NCBI GenBank assembly: GCA_021399445.1
Contig: JAJTUQ010000002.1
Location: 1,922,001 to 1,986,000 of the forward strand
Reading direction: 5' to 3'
DNA length: 64,000 bases
DNA from: Xylogone sp. PMI_703
Lineage: Eukaryota; Ascomycota; Leotiomycetes
In this document: piece after piece, positions 1-11,881 of the stretch
How the letters are laid out: each line of letters opens with the position of its first letter
How positions within the stretch are numbered: position 1 is the stretch's first letter
Made by a program: the position numbers and the translations under genes
The notes under the pieces: generated by a model
The model's input: only the letters and a program-made list of their open reading frames with translations
The model's database searches: none
What the model was told of the DNA's origin: nothing

Positions 1-328
1 TTTCTTAGGAACTATGAAACCCCACAATTGTAGTCATTATAAGATAATGACAAAACGCAGTGTAACTGTTTCTTTGCACTAGAAACGAACCTAAAAACAG
101 TGAAGCCCCAGTATGGGAGAGCCGGAACAAATTCCCAATGGCGCGTTGTACGAGCTACAGCACGGTGTCGGCCTTTCTCTAGTCAGATTGTACGAGGTAG
201 AGTGGACCTGTAATAACCGGTAATATTTTAAAAAACTCTTACTTTAAATAAACTATGTTCCGGCCCATAATCCAACAATGGACCGGTCAATGTGCAATTA
301 TGGGCGGGACAACTATCCGTTTAACGTG
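1..328. other. Intergenic, window edge
   Basis: No open frame of coding character is seen here. The stretch is the 3' flank of the minus-strand permease gene and probably holds its 3' UTR. Confidence 0.5.
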
Positions 329-1949
329 TCAGATTTTAACATTCCACTCCCACCGGTAGTCTAGACACGCCCACCTAGCCATCAGGAAGCTGGCTAGTGA
401 TAGCACCAAAATTCCACCGAAGAACGCCACAAATCCATCCGCTCCTATCGTGGGTAGTAGCTCTCCGCCCACTGGTATACAAATCAACGTTCTGTAGCCA
501 ACTCATCAGCCTTTCCGTCAGTAATTACTCCACATGGGCTCGGATACTTACGCAAACGCTACCACCGAATAGCTAGTGCCATAGAATTGCCCGTACTCAT
601 CAGCTTTGCAGAGCTGTCCGATGCACACTGGTGCCATGCTGATGATGCTACCACTTCCAAAGCCGAACAGCGGAGCGAAGATGTAGAAGAGAACAACATG
701 ATTTCCCACCGGGAGCCACAGAGCAAAGGTGACAATCAGAGACCATGCTAGGGTCATAATCATGGTGTTAAAGCGGCCACAGCGGTCAGAAATAAAGCCG
801 GAGAGCGAACGTCCAAATGCGGAGCCACTATATACTCATAATTAGCAACTTATGCCAGTAGCTTAGTTAGGAAGAAGTAAGGAAGCCGGATATTCAATGA
901 GACTTAACAGCCACTGTGGATTTACTGTGATGCAACAAAGACAGATTATGGAGTCCTTACGCGTTGAGAATAGCAATAGCGTTGAAGCTAGTCTGACTAC
1001 TGAAGCCTTGACCAAGAGCGTAGGTTGGGAGTAATCCTAACGATCCAAATAACACGAACTCAAAGCCTACTCACAAGATTAGCTCTGAGCATTCGAAACT
1101 GGCGTGATACGCGATGCAGCTGAACTTACAAGCAACTCCTATAGTAGCCCATGAAAATCTCGCATCCTGAAAGCACCTCAAGTCAACGGCACCGCCGTTC
1201 TTTCTTGGAGGTAGTCTTCCCCTAATACACATGTTCCCGATAACCATCAATACAAGCACTACCAGAGCGACAACCCGAATGGACCATGCCCAGCTCAAAT
1301 GTTGAAACATAGGCTTCAGCACCAAAGGGAAAACGATTCCTCCAACGCTGCTACCAGCAAAGGTGATACCACTAGCAAATCCCCTCTTGACCTCAAACCA
1401 GTGTGCTACAACAGACAGCGCCGTTGTAGTTAGGAATGCTGAACTAGCCCCGCTCAAGACTCCATACGCCAGTATAAAATGCCAGTACTTGCTACATTCA
1501 GCTAACACTACCAAGCTCACCACATAAAGCACACTGCCAACAGCAATCAACTCTCTTGGTCCATACCGATCAAAGAGCGGCCCGATCTGCACACCAAGGA
1601 TCAGGTTAAGAAAAACGTTAACAGCTGAGATCCATCCTATGTCACGTGAAGTATATGACGAGAGCTGATGTTCCTGCCAATATGCCTGGAATAACCCGAC
1701 TGAGGAGATGAGACCGAAAGTACCACAGATGATGCAGAAGGAGCCGAAGATGACAAGCCACGCTTTTGTCCCGCCTTCTGGAAAAGTGTAATCTGCGCGT
1801 GATCGGGATGTTGTGGTTACCTCTAAGGGTTCGAAGAGCGTTGACGAGCGGAGAACATCTTCAACGCTATGGGAAGCGCTGTTGTCATGCAAATTGCCAG
1901 AGGCGGTGGGCAGTTCATGAACAGTCGGGGTTAATTCATCGCGGGCCAT
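329..1949 (-). CDS. MFS monocarboxylate-type permease
   Basis: Spliced model complement(join(329..491,552..827,961..1066,1130..1949)), 454 aa. The three introns (60, 133 and 63 nt) all have GTAAG-type donors and AG acceptors, and exon phases sum exactly. About the first 55 residues are hydrophilic and cytosolic. The FPEGGTKAW stretch before TM1 is typical of the fungal MFS monocarboxylate-transporter (MCT/SLC16-like) family. A motif A-like loop GPLFDRYGPREL joins TM2 and TM3, and the C-half carries GRFNTMIM and SGSIISMAPVCIGQLCK, also typical. Twelve membrane spans are expected, and length is normal for the family. Family members move monocarboxylates or secondary metabolites across the plasma membrane; the substrate cannot be read from sequence. 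It may serve the neighbouring oxidative genes, but that is inference. The gene looks intact. Confidence 0.9.
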
Positions 1950-3400
1950 GTCAGAATTTGATCTTCTTAAAAGAAAAACCGCTCAATTCAGTTGAGAAAA
2001 GAGCATAACCTATCCAATAACTCTAAGGAATCGCGCGCACAACCCAAACTTCGTTCCTGCGTTTGTAACGAACAGAAGTGTCAAAGATTTTGCCAGAACG
2101 ATTTTTAAGAGTCATGGTGCGGATCTAGGCCTTTTTCCCGCGGCAAAACCAAACGGATGTCATAATCCCTTTCACTCTGCATCATCGCATGCCCGTGGTC
2201 GGTGAACGTGCGTTGGGTGGTGGTCCGTTTGCGGTGATTCCTTACTCATGAAAATTGGGTCAGCAAGACGAAAGAGGTATCAGAATCCCTCCAAGTTGCA
2301 TCATCCGGAGAGTAATAGGAAAGTCGGTCTTCCCAAACCCTAAAGTGTCGGCGGTTACATCATCCCACTTTTGGACAAATCGGAGGTTATTGTGGAAGAG
2401 CTTATGGTCAGTGCAACTTGTTAGACCTTTCTGCTAGAACTTTAAAAGGGTGTTTATTTTAGCGGTAATAGGTCAAAGTGGAGATCTAGTGGGAAGTTTT
2501 GTGTTGAAGCGTTCTTTGAGTTCTTCAGTGATTAGCTAGGGTAGGGGATTTGTATTGACCAATCATACGTGACCTTTCTGAACTTGCAGTAATCAATCGC
2601 GCTCAAGCCTTCGTTTGCCTAGTCAAGTCTTAGATATAAGACGTCTAAAGAATTAAGACCATAGTTTTGTATGAGGTTTTGGAAATTGAATACACTTCTA
2701 CATGACGGTCAAATTTACTCAAAGCCGTTCGGATCGAAAGAATGCACTTCACTACGGAGGTAATTGACCAGACGATGGATACTTCAGCAAGTTGCATAGT
2801 TAACAGTGGTTTTAAATATCAATCCAAAATTTCACGAGGACTTGCACATGCGGTAAACACGCCCAGCAATTCGGACAATCTTCTAGCGATGTTATCGAAA
2901 TAGCAAGTAGCGAGCAGTTGTGTCTGCAGAGTATAACAGAGTAAGTTTTGACTGATGGTAGGAAGTTTAACTCTGCGACTATAGCCAAAGCGTGGAAACA
3001 ATGTGTATTCTGTAAGGCAATTACGTAGGCTGGTCCTTCGCTAAATTTATTTCCAAATACGAAGTCGAGTGTAAATAGAGACTGGAGATATTATTCGTGA
3101 TGTCGCAACTTCTTAGGACAGGCTATTCTTTTTTGACTAGATCATCCATGTAATTTCGACTGCTCTTCTGAAAATCATCGTGAATAACCGTATATTTATT
3201 TGTAATACAGCGGAATACCCACTCAGCATTATGGCATTAGTGATCGGTTATTGGACCTGATGGATCAGTTCAAATTCAGATTTACATGATAAGTATTTCT
3301 CAATGAACCTACCCGTCTATCCAACTACTGCAGATAGCTGCTGATCGAATCCAGGAAGTGACCATAAGCGTATTATCGATGAACACGACAATACACTATA
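1950..3400. other. Intergenic region, permease upstream flank
   Basis: About 1.45 kb between the permease start and the F-box gene start. Only short frames without family resemblance are present. It should contain the permease promoter on the left and the F-box promoter on the right. No clear repeat or RNA gene was seen. Confidence 0.5.
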
Positions 3401-4573
3401 ATGACTCGAAAATATTTGCGGACAATACGGAGAACACTCTTTCCACCGAAATTTCCGCCTTGCGATCCAAAGAAACTAAATGGCGCCCTTCCAGCAGAAA
3501 TCTTACTATGTATCACCGACTTTCTCCCACTGCCTTCCGCGGTTGCTTTTACTCTGAGTAGTAGATATATATACTTTAAGCTTGGCACAAAGTATATCGC
3601 AGAAATCAATAAACAGAAACTTCCTCCAGTAGACGACATATATAGCCCGCAATGTTTAACACCTGAGCAACAAGAGAAAGGGGATCTCCTGCTTCTATTA
3701 GATCGTGATCAACAAGAAATAATCTACTGTCATTATTGTAGGATATTACACCACTATGCAAAAACTCTGTCAGGCCGGTGGGGTTTCCCAAGGAGACGGC
3801 TAGTTTGCACTTCAATCGAATTCGTTGAAAGAAGCTGGACTGGGCGCAGCCATCATTGCCACCATTTCCATGATAATTTCTACTTCTCAAAAGTTCAGTT
3901 CATTATGAAACTCTATCGACGGTTTGGACTAGGCTGTTTTAGTCAACTAGAGGAGCTATCGAAAACTTGTATCTATCGTGATATTTGGTCTCCTTATAGT
4001 AATACACTGGAGTTCAAAGGGTCTAAATTTGCACACTATCTTCGCACTTGGGCACAAATCGCCTCCGGAAATCTTATAATAAAATCGGATCACTGGCTTT
4101 TGGTACCATCGGCTGCGATGCTACTAACTCCTGGATTTCCCGAGTACGGTATGCTTCGTATCTGCCCTCATCTCGATGCATCAGAAAATTATGATTCAGG
4201 TGGAAGCTTATTGCGGGATCTGATCTGTCGTCATATATTAGTGGACGGCGAAGTTAGCACTGATATCTATCAATGTACAGAATGCCCAACTGATTTCCAG
4301 ATACACCACGAGATACTAGAAGATGGATTTGCGTTGATTGTATCAGTATGGCAGAATTTTGGTGACGGTGTATCACCACTCGCCCCTGAATGGCAGAGTC
4401 ATACTAGAAAGATGGATCTCCCATCTCCGCCTCCTAAGTTCCCCTGCGGCAGTATAAAAGAACAATTTGAAAGAGTTTATTTTAGAACAGCTCTTGACAC
4501 ATACCTTAATATCGGTCAAAAGCCGCGTATATCTTCTCATCACTGTACGCCTTATGTCACAAGATGTTCCTAA
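3401..4573 (+). CDS. F-box domain protein
   Basis: Single uninterrupted exon, 390 aa. Residues about 29-60 (LPAEILLCITDFLPLPSAVA followed by FTLSSRYIY) are an F-box. F-box proteins dock on Skp1 in SCF ubiquitin ligases, and the remainder recruits the substrate. The rest is the lineage-specific type common in Pezizomycotina, with no WD40 or LRR repeats. Two CxxC pairs, CHYC (about residue 110) and CTEC (about residue 298), could form a small metal site; this is inference. The ATG at 3401 opens the frame just before the F-box. Such proteins belong to large, fast-evolving families, so the substrate is unknown. No frame damage is seen. Confidence 0.8.
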   Translation: MTRKYLRTIRRTLFPPKFPPCDPKKLNGALPAEILLCITDFLPLPSAVAFTLSSRYIYFKLGTKYIAEINKQKLPPVDDIYSPQCLTPEQQEKGDLLLLLDRDQQEIIYCHYCRILHHYAKTLSGRWGFPRRRLVCTSIEFVERSWTGRSHHCHHFHDNFYFSKVQFIMKLYRRFGLGCFSQLEELSKTCIYRDIWSPYSNTLEFKGSKFAHYLRTWAQIASGNLIIKSDHWLLVPSAAMLLTPGFPEYGMLRICPHLDASENYDSGGSLLRDLICRHILVDGEVSTDIYQCTECPTDFQIHHEILEDGFALIVSVWQNFGDGVSPLAPEWQSHTRKMDLPSPPPKFPCGSIKEQFERVYFRTALDTYLNIGQKPRISSHHCTPYVTRCS

Positions 4574-5216
4574 ACTTAGGGACCATTAACTTTATGGCCA
4601 ATGTGCCTAATCTAATCTATATCTTGCGAGTTCTGCGCAGATTATAGACCCTTAAATTTTCTATCCGCAAAATCAAATAGCAATTCAACGGTCTCTAGAT
4701 CAAAGCAAAGATATAGCAGCTATAAGATGGGCGTCAGGGGTGCCATAGACTCACAGCGAGTGGAGGAATTCTTTTAACTATCAAATGTTGTCTCTTTCCT
4801 GAAGTCTATGCTTCAGGGATCGATGTCTTCTATTTAGGTCAGCTGTTGTATATACATTACCCGTCACTATTCCACAATCAAAGGTCCATCATATTGTAAG
4901 AACCAATAACCTCATTTCATTTCACTTTGTTGCAAATGTTCATTCTGGCAATAGCACAATTCGTTTCCCATAATGGCTCCATGAGCTAGTTTCCCTTCCC
5001 CCCCTCGTAGTTCTCCCAAAGTTGTCCGGTTGCTTTGGTAGTGTAGGCAGGGAAGGAGCGCCTTCCATGAGTGACGTTTCCACCACCTCAACCACAAATG
5101 GCAAGAGCATTCTGCTGCAATAGCTGGAAGGCCATTATGACCCTTCCGCTGTCGCTGCTGCTCTCTTCCTTCTTCAAACCACTTTCGACAACAAACTGCA
5201 ACTACAAACTCTGAAA
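4574..5216. other. Intergenic region
   Basis: About 640 bp. The last 80 bases before the next start are pyrimidine-rich (CCTTCC, CTCTCTTCC), as in fungal core promoters and 5' UTRs. Nothing else is recognisable. Confidence 0.4.
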
Positions 5217-5696
5217 ATGGAAAGTAAATTTCTAAACTTTGTTCAACCCTGGCTTATCTGTTTCACCCCAATCCTGCTCGCCTTTCTCTGGTACTTCCTG
5301 CGGAACTCTCTTCGTGGTCATCAACTAGGGCGTGCTCTAGGAATAGACACCCCGATTGAGACTCACGTCGAGAATCTGAAGGATTTCCTAGAAGATAGGT
5401 TCAACTCGACTAACGACAGGCTGGCCTCTCAAACGCAGGTACTGCAGGCTTTTAGCCAGCGTGTTGCCACGGCGCTTGACCAGTCGGCACCGACCTGGGT
5501 TCTACGGCCAATATCTCTGAAGCAAGATGTGACCAATCGGCTTCTTGCCAGGAGGAATCGTCTTGCGACCGCTGAGATTGCGGCAATAGACCGGGTCGAT
5601 GCCACGTTGAAAAGTCTTGTTCGGGCAGTGGAGGGGCCCCCCCGACGGCCAACTATTCACAGAGCTGGTCGCCGTTTTCCTAGAAGACGTCGCTAA
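5217..5696 (+). CDS. Small single-span membrane protein, unknown
   Basis: I do not recognise this 159-aa protein. It has one hydrophobic segment near the N terminus (about residues 11-28, PWLICFTPILLAFLWYFL), then a charged alpha-helical stretch (about 45-125) with heptad-like spacing that may form a coiled coil, and a very basic tail ending in RRFPRRRR. This suggests a tail in the cytosol or matrix anchored by a single N-terminal helix. Support for a gene: a pyrimidine-rich leader, a good ATG context (AAAATGG) and a coherent composition. Against: no recognised family and no intron. It could be a chance frame. Confidence 0.45.
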   Translation: MESKFLNFVQPWLICFTPILLAFLWYFLRNSLRGHQLGRALGIDTPIETHVENLKDFLEDRFNSTNDRLASQTQVLQAFSQRVATALDQSAPTWVLRPISLKQDVTNRLLARRNRLATAEIAAIDRVDATLKSLVRAVEGPPRRPTIHRAGRRFPRRRR

Positions 5697-6950
5697 TGTG
5701 AACAGGTTTCCGGGTCTGGGGGACGGAGGGTAGGTAGGGAAGGGTTGTCCCCCCTGACCCGGTGTCACCCTCCTTCGTTTGGGGGAGGGTGGCACCCCTT
5801 CCAAGAGCTCGTGCGTCTACGTCGCGAAGGGGATCAACTCTGCACTTATGTGCGAGGCCAAAGCGAGCTCATTACTACTTGAATTTTTCAAATTTCTGTG
5901 AGTCAACTTAGCCCAACGCACTTTCCGTATTACTTACTAATGATATGATCAAAACCCGAACCGCCAGATAGCTTGCATCGGACGGGACAGCCCTGCTTTC
6001 CTACATGGGAAAAGAATCTCAGTTCTCCCATATTAGAAGAACCACGAATACTTAACCCAGTGTCAAATCCCCACAGTTCATGTGCCAGGGCCATGCTATG
6101 TCGCTGCCGATATACACCCGTTTCCTAATGATCAAAGTTAGCTACCGAGGTAGAAACAAAGGACAGAAAATATAGTGGTCTGCTTAAAATACAATAAGTG
6201 ACTCTCAGAAGCTAGAAGCCTACATTTGAACTTGAAAAGAATGGGAATGAAGTGGACCGCTGGTGCTGCGTACGTCACACGCCGTCGTTCCCTGGTTTGT
6301 AGACCTCGGTAGGATAGCGATATTTATATCTATACAGCGTATCAATGGTTATTCTCTTTTTGTCCATAGTTGCTTGATGTGTCATCCCCCGTTCCATTGC
6401 TACAGGATTCATCTACTGATAATGAAATTAGAATGGCATGGCAGCATGACAACATCTCCCGAGGCTGTCGACTGTGGTCGGTTTTCAAAGTACCTAATTC
6501 AGTTGGATATCATGCCCATGTCACCACATTTTGGAAACCAGTTCTTGATTCTTTCTGCTCATTACTCGAAAGGAGCTCAGTACGTGGTGAAAGCTGAACT
6601 CGTGCATCTTGGAAGGACATTTGATGTTGTTTATGCCTGATTAATGAGGCATAAAGCATGATGAACAAGCCACCCCCTTTTTTTTACTGTGGCTGTGGCT
6701 GAACCAAGTTTCAGCCCTGTCAAAATGTGCGTATCAGTAACGAAGAGTAAGGAATCACTGTAGTTGAGAATGAAAATTATGGGTATCCTATCGTATCGCA
6801 ATGTATTTCTATAGATCATGTTATCTACAATCGAAGATGTATATTGACTTCCACCTATATTTACCAGGGCAAGCGAACAAAGCCCCTGAAAAGTACATGG
6901 CGGCTTAAACATATATCCAACGTCAATCCTTGTCATGAATAAGACAAGCT
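5697..6950. other. Intergenic region downstream of the flavin monooxygenase
   Basis: Contains C-rich and G-rich runs around 5740-5800 and short frames on both strands (for example plus 6263-6640), none with recognisable domains or introns. Its right end is the 3' flank of the minus-strand flavin monooxygenase. Confidence 0.4.
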
Positions 6951-8828
6951 CTATGCCTTTCCCCTCCTGCTCTCGACCCATTCCATGACAAGGCCTTTGT
7001 AATCTTCAGGTCCATATGGCTGGAAGATCTCAGCTAGAGCGCTTCCTTTCCTCCACCTCTGCAGACCTAGATCCTGTAACAGCAAGTCGACGTAAGGCAA
7101 CGCATCAAATACCATGTCCGGAAACTTCTCTCCATAACCTTCCGGGTATCTCCATTTGCCAAAACGATTATGTAGAATGGCAGAATATTCTATATCTTCA
7201 GGTTTGGTTTCCATGGGTAGCAGTGATGCAGAGCTGGAAGAAAAGTAGGCAGATATCCATAGTGCTTGGGTTTGTGCAATGACCGTAGTTGAAATTGTCA
7301 TGATAGACCCTGCAAAGGCGATATCTCGATCACGAACGAGGGATGGGGGGATCATGTAGCGATAAAGGTGGTACGATCCAAAATTATCTTCTGCTTCGTT
7401 TTTTGAACGTGATACTCCCCGTGCTTCTGGGAGAAGTTTGAAGTCGGGGCTTCTCTTAGATTGTGCTCTTAGACGGGGGAACCGAGACAATATTTCCTTA
7501 TCTGCGGTGGAGACTAATTGAGCCTCGCTCTCGTTCAACTTATGCGGTAATCCAAAATCAAGCGTTGGAGGTAAGAATTTAAGAGTGGGAGAATGCTTCC
7601 ATCCTGAAGCCGAGATGAAAGCATCCGCGGGAAGTCTTGTGCCGCTTGCAAGGTGAACAGCGTTCGGACTGAGGGAAACAATCTCATCTATGTGGACTCT
7701 CACTGTCCCATTACGAACCAAGTCGAAGAAATCAGTAGGATAATTCAAGATAGAAAGGCCAGCAGCGATGAAGAATGGATTGCTCCATGGTGTGAGCTTC
7801 TTTGTTTCAGGATGAGCATCAAATTTATTCAGGGTCTTAACATCGTTACCCAAGATCCCCCAGAAAGTATCGACGATAAAGCGCCCAATCCTTGTACCGT
7901 GGAAAAAGGAGCGGACAGCAGAATAACCGTCTGCTTCACCAAAGATGCAAGGACTGAACCATGTTAAAAGGCGAGTATGCACCAGTTTTTCAAGCCATTT
8001 TTTCAGCGGTGTAACATAGGGCGGCGACATCCATGTCGGTCCATGGCCAGATTCTAGTAAAGTTAGTCCACCATAATCCATAGTGTAGCTTATAGAATTG
8101 ACTCCTTACTTCGGATGACCCAATCAACTTGAATTCCTTTAGAAGCATATTCATAAACAACATCCCACGCAGATTTGCCACCACCAAATACACAAACATT
8201 CTTGGCAGATTTGAGGGTATCAGCGTATCGTAGAAAGTCTTTCGGGTGGAATAACGGCGCTCCAAATGACTCGCTGCCAACAAAGTTCGGCAAGTATGCC
8301 TCCGAATTCATACCAGTCGCAACAATGAGCTTCTTTGTCTGTAATTTTGACTCTGTGAGAGCCTCCCTATCACTGAACCCACTCAACAGAGTAAGAATCC
8401 AGCCCCCTCCTTCGATATGTTCCACACTTTCTATCCTTGTTTCCAGTCGCAGTCTCTCCTTTCCAATAAATCTATCAGTATAATCGTTCAAATACCGATG
8501 AACAACAGTCCCAGGTATAAATTCTCCGGGCTTGACCCCGTATATCTCAGTTGACATTGGGAAATCGCTAAACTCGTACGTTCCAAGCATGTTATTCGAT
8601 TTCAGTCCGGGGTATAACCTGTGTTTTGCCCATACACCGCCGACTGAGGAGGCAGAATCCAATACAAGGACCTTCGATCTGGGATTGAGACCCAGATAGG
8701 TTTTTGCGGCAGCAAGACCATTGAAGCCTGTACAAGCCCATGTTAGAGGTAATTCACACGTGTTATAATTGGACGACTTTATGAAACTGCGTACCTGCAC
8801 CAATAACTACCAAGTCTACCTGTTCCAT
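6951..8828 (-). CDS. Flavin-dependent monooxygenase (FMO/BVMO-like)
   Basis: Spliced model complement(join(6951..8053,8110..8727,8795..8828)), 584 aa. The 34-nt first exon encodes the start of the FAD fold, and splicing creates the dinucleotide motif VVIGAGFNGLAAA (residues about 7-19). Introns are 67 and 56 nt, the second with an ACTAAC branch site. A second nucleotide-binding motif, VFGGGKSAWD, lies in the middle and should bind NAD(P)H. It is preceded by FHPKDF, close to the FMO signature region. After the second intron the chain continues KSGHGPTWMSPPYVTPLKKW, typical of fungal dimethylaniline-monooxygenase-like proteins. Such enzymes oxygenate nitrogen, sulfur or ketone substrates using NADPH and oxygen, often in secondary metabolism or detoxification. 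Substrate unknown. No broken residue seen. Confidence 0.9.
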
Positions 8829-9609
8829 CTCTGCCACGATTACTAGTGAGCCACAGTTAATTGAGCAAATTGTCCCATACACACTCTCTCAGCAAGAATC
8901 TATCATGCCAGAAAACAGATTTGGGCTTTTGAGGTTTTGAGCTAGGTGAGGGGCCATGACCCCTGCAAAATGTGGACAATGCATTATCGGCAGTGTCTAG
9001 GGCGCCTCTGACTATACGCGTACAAACTGCACGCAAGACAAGAGCAAGTACCCGTCGTCCAACCAATATTTTGAATTGCCATAATTAGATCGCCGTGAAG
9101 ATTTTCGATATTTTTGGGTATTGCGATAGCGAGCTATTGCATATAGGCCATCGTCGCGCAAGACAGCGATATTATTTGTAGGTCCGACACGGAGAATAGC
9201 CCAAGAATTTGGTTACAGGTACCCGCAGGCTAGCCTTATATAGCCCACTCCACCACAGCTACCGGTACCGTATTGCGCTGTGCCTGCAGTCAGCCACGCA
9301 AGTTTAGCTGTCACAACCGAGGATTACGCTCTGAATCAGCAGCCTCCTAGCTTCAATTAATGTCATGATTCAGAAAATAGAAGGCGCGCATACATGCCGC
9401 ATTTATAAACTGTGGGGCCGATTATTAGGTATTGATCACAAAACATATCTACAGTAACTGGTGGTGCCGACCTTATCGAGTCGCTCTATAATTAATTCCT
9501 CCATCACGTACAGTAATTCATACCCATCTCTTACTCCGTAGAACACATCCATGCATCTATCATCGCTCAAAAACATTACCATCGAAATGTCGCAATTCCA
9601 CACAAAACG
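8829..9609. other. Intergenic region, FMO promoter
   Basis: About 780 bp between the FMO start (both genes are on the minus strand) and the 3' end of the Nudix gene. It should hold the FMO promoter and the Nudix 3' UTR. No specific site is claimed. Confidence 0.4.
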
Positions 9610-10679
9610 TCATGACTCTTGAGGTTCCGGACGTGCTGGGGTAATGGGGACAGGTAACCTCCTCCTCAGTCGAGTTGCGAGCTCGAGGTAGTCCGGCTCG
9701 TTCTCATCAGTTATAATTCCATGCCGAATAAAGAAGTCTATCATGACTAGAGTACAATTGGGCTTGAACTTGTCATGGAACATAGCTTGCTTCACCTCTT
9801 CCACACTCATCAAGGTAAACTCTGATACCTCGTCATCTTGAGGGTCCGGCTCCATGATTTCGGGCAGCTCAATATCGTAAACGTATAACACGTCTGGGTG
9901 AATCAAGCCCGTCCTCGCACTTTCGGTCATGTACGTGATGACTCCAGTAGCTTTTGTATTCTTCCTCACGAAGTCTTTCGGTAGAGAAGCCTCCTCATTG
10001 GCCTCGGCAACGATACAGTCAAATGGTGAATTGATCGCCTTCACCCCTCCAGCTACGGTGGTATCATATTTGTTAGGCCAAGTAAATAGATGTGCGCTTC
10101 TTCGAGCAACCCAGATCTTGATCCCAGAAGATGTCCGTACATATGCGGTCATATGAGCTCCACGGGTAGCTATCCCAAAGAGGGGCGCCGCGAATCGTTC
10201 CAATGAGACGGCGCAGTTCGCGCCCATAATCTTATACATCTCGCTGTGCTCGCCATGAAATACCGGGAATGCATCGGTATCTATGGCGGCGTTGATCGTG
10301 TTTTGGAAGCCTGTGTTGCATGCTTTTGCCGTATCTTCGCCACCTACTAGCTGAACTGTACGAGCATCGTGGTCTATGATAAAATCAGAGGACCAAGGCA
10401 TCTGCGCGACTGTCGATGGAAGCATGAAGCCATGGGGTCGCGAGTCGGCCGGCAGGAGGAGTTTATAGAGCGTTGAATAGTCGAAATCGAAGGGAATGCT
10501 ACATTAAACGTGAGTGAGGATGCCAATTGAGCTAGTTTGAATAGGATAGGAATGGTGCATTTGACCTACTTGTCAACCTCATTGATCAAATCAAGGTATC
10601 CCTTGGGGTTCACAGTGATCCCATTCATAGCATTCATAGTGAACGCTGATCTCACAGATGAGTGTCGCGATGGAATCAT
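9610..10679 (-). CDS. DUF4743/Nudix-domain protein with degenerate Nudix box
   Basis: Spliced model complement(join(9610..10498,10570..10679)), 332 aa, one 71-nt intron. Splicing joins EVD to NIPFDFDY, the expected start of the DUF4743 region (YLDLINEVDN...), followed by LLLPADSRPHGFMLPSTVA. The family (thiamine-pyrophosphokinase-related Nudix proteins, yeast YJR142W-like) hydrolyses or binds damaged thiamine diphosphates. The Nudix box lies at residues about 187-208, reading GGVKAINSPFDCIV then AEANEEASL. Against GX5EX7REUXEEXGU, the first Glu is Asn193 and the Arg is Ala201; the metal-binding glutamates E202, E205 and E206 remain. Activity may therefore be altered. Downstream in-frame ATGs at 10637 and 10628 are possible alternative starts. 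Confidence 0.85.
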
Positions 10680-11881
10680 TTTAACGCATCAATCTAAGCG
10701 ATCGCAAAATGTGGAGGAAAGGCAGATCTACACAATTCACTGGGAAAGAGCTAGCAAATGGATTATCATGTCTATATCAATGATGGCGGGGTCCTTATCG
10801 ATCGCACCGAAGATGACAACTGCATATCTTACGTACAACTGATCGTTGAGATAAAGTTAGCCCAGGAATGCGGCATCGAATACGAGCCACATGCAGCAGC
10901 AGATCCTTTATTGACTGCGGCTCAACGAAGCAGGTGGGATCTAAATATAACCTTATTGATCTAGACCTACTTGCCAAATATTGACAAACACGCATCCAAC
11001 GTCTTATTATTAGTGTTTGACATCCCCGAAGTGGCACAAATAGTTCCTCTGATCCTTACTCTTCTTACTTGCATAAGAGCGCGCCGCTGATACAGTATTA
11101 ATACTGTTTACTGTGCACCAACCGTTGCTTACATGTGATTTACGTTCGAACGGTACCGGGAATAGCATGGAGAAAATCCTTCGCACCAATATCGGTACCT
11201 CATAAGCACATGGTAGCATTGAACGCCTGCTTTCGCCGCGGTTGCCGGCGTGAAACCCATGAGACTACAAAAAGAAATGATAATGTTGACAGATTCCAGC
11301 TCTACTTTTGAATTGGTGATGAACCTTCGTAAGGCAAACTTCAGCTCTCTCTGCTCCCTTCTCATTGGCAGAAGTGAGAACAAGGTTACACCGATTAATG
11401 AAACCACAGAAATCTCCGATCGATGCAACGTTCTTCAGATTATATCCCGAAACTCTTAGTTGAAAAATGCTCGAGCCTGGAGAATATACCATGATACAAT
11501 CAATCATTTTTGTAGCTCTCCCGAGGTTTAATGGCTTTCCAACTTGACGCTACAGGCACTAATGGGCCAATGGCGCTCCACCGACAACTTGCAGGTCTGG
11601 GGCTGAAGCTCTGGTGGACCTCGGCTTACTCGCACGCGGTGCGGGCTCAGGTAGAGAATCTGTTACCGGAATCTGCTGATCTATAATCTGACGCCGTCAT
11701 CGTGTATAATTCCATGAGTGGGTTCGATTCTTAGCCATCAAAGCAGAATTTTGGAATGTACGGAGTATAGAAGACGTTTATTAGTTTTCAGCGACCACTC
11801 CCCTACCAAGTATCCCTTGCAGAGTGACTGCAGGGACGTGAGAATCTCATAACCGTCTCATCACATTCGCACCGATCAGCC
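10680..11881. other. Intergenic region between divergent Nudix and dehydrogenase genes
   Basis: About 1.2 kb shared upstream region for the minus-strand Nudix gene and the plus-strand acyl-CoA dehydrogenase. Short frames on both strands lack recognisable character. No RNA gene found. Confidence 0.4.

Noticed and set aside
6263..6640. Plus-strand 125-codon frame
   Set aside because: No domain, overlaps other short frames, and lies in the 3' flank of the FMO gene.
11715..11745. Plus-strand GGGTTCGATTCTTA resembling a tRNA T-arm
   Set aside because: The T-stem does not pair and no acceptor or D-arm is found upstream.
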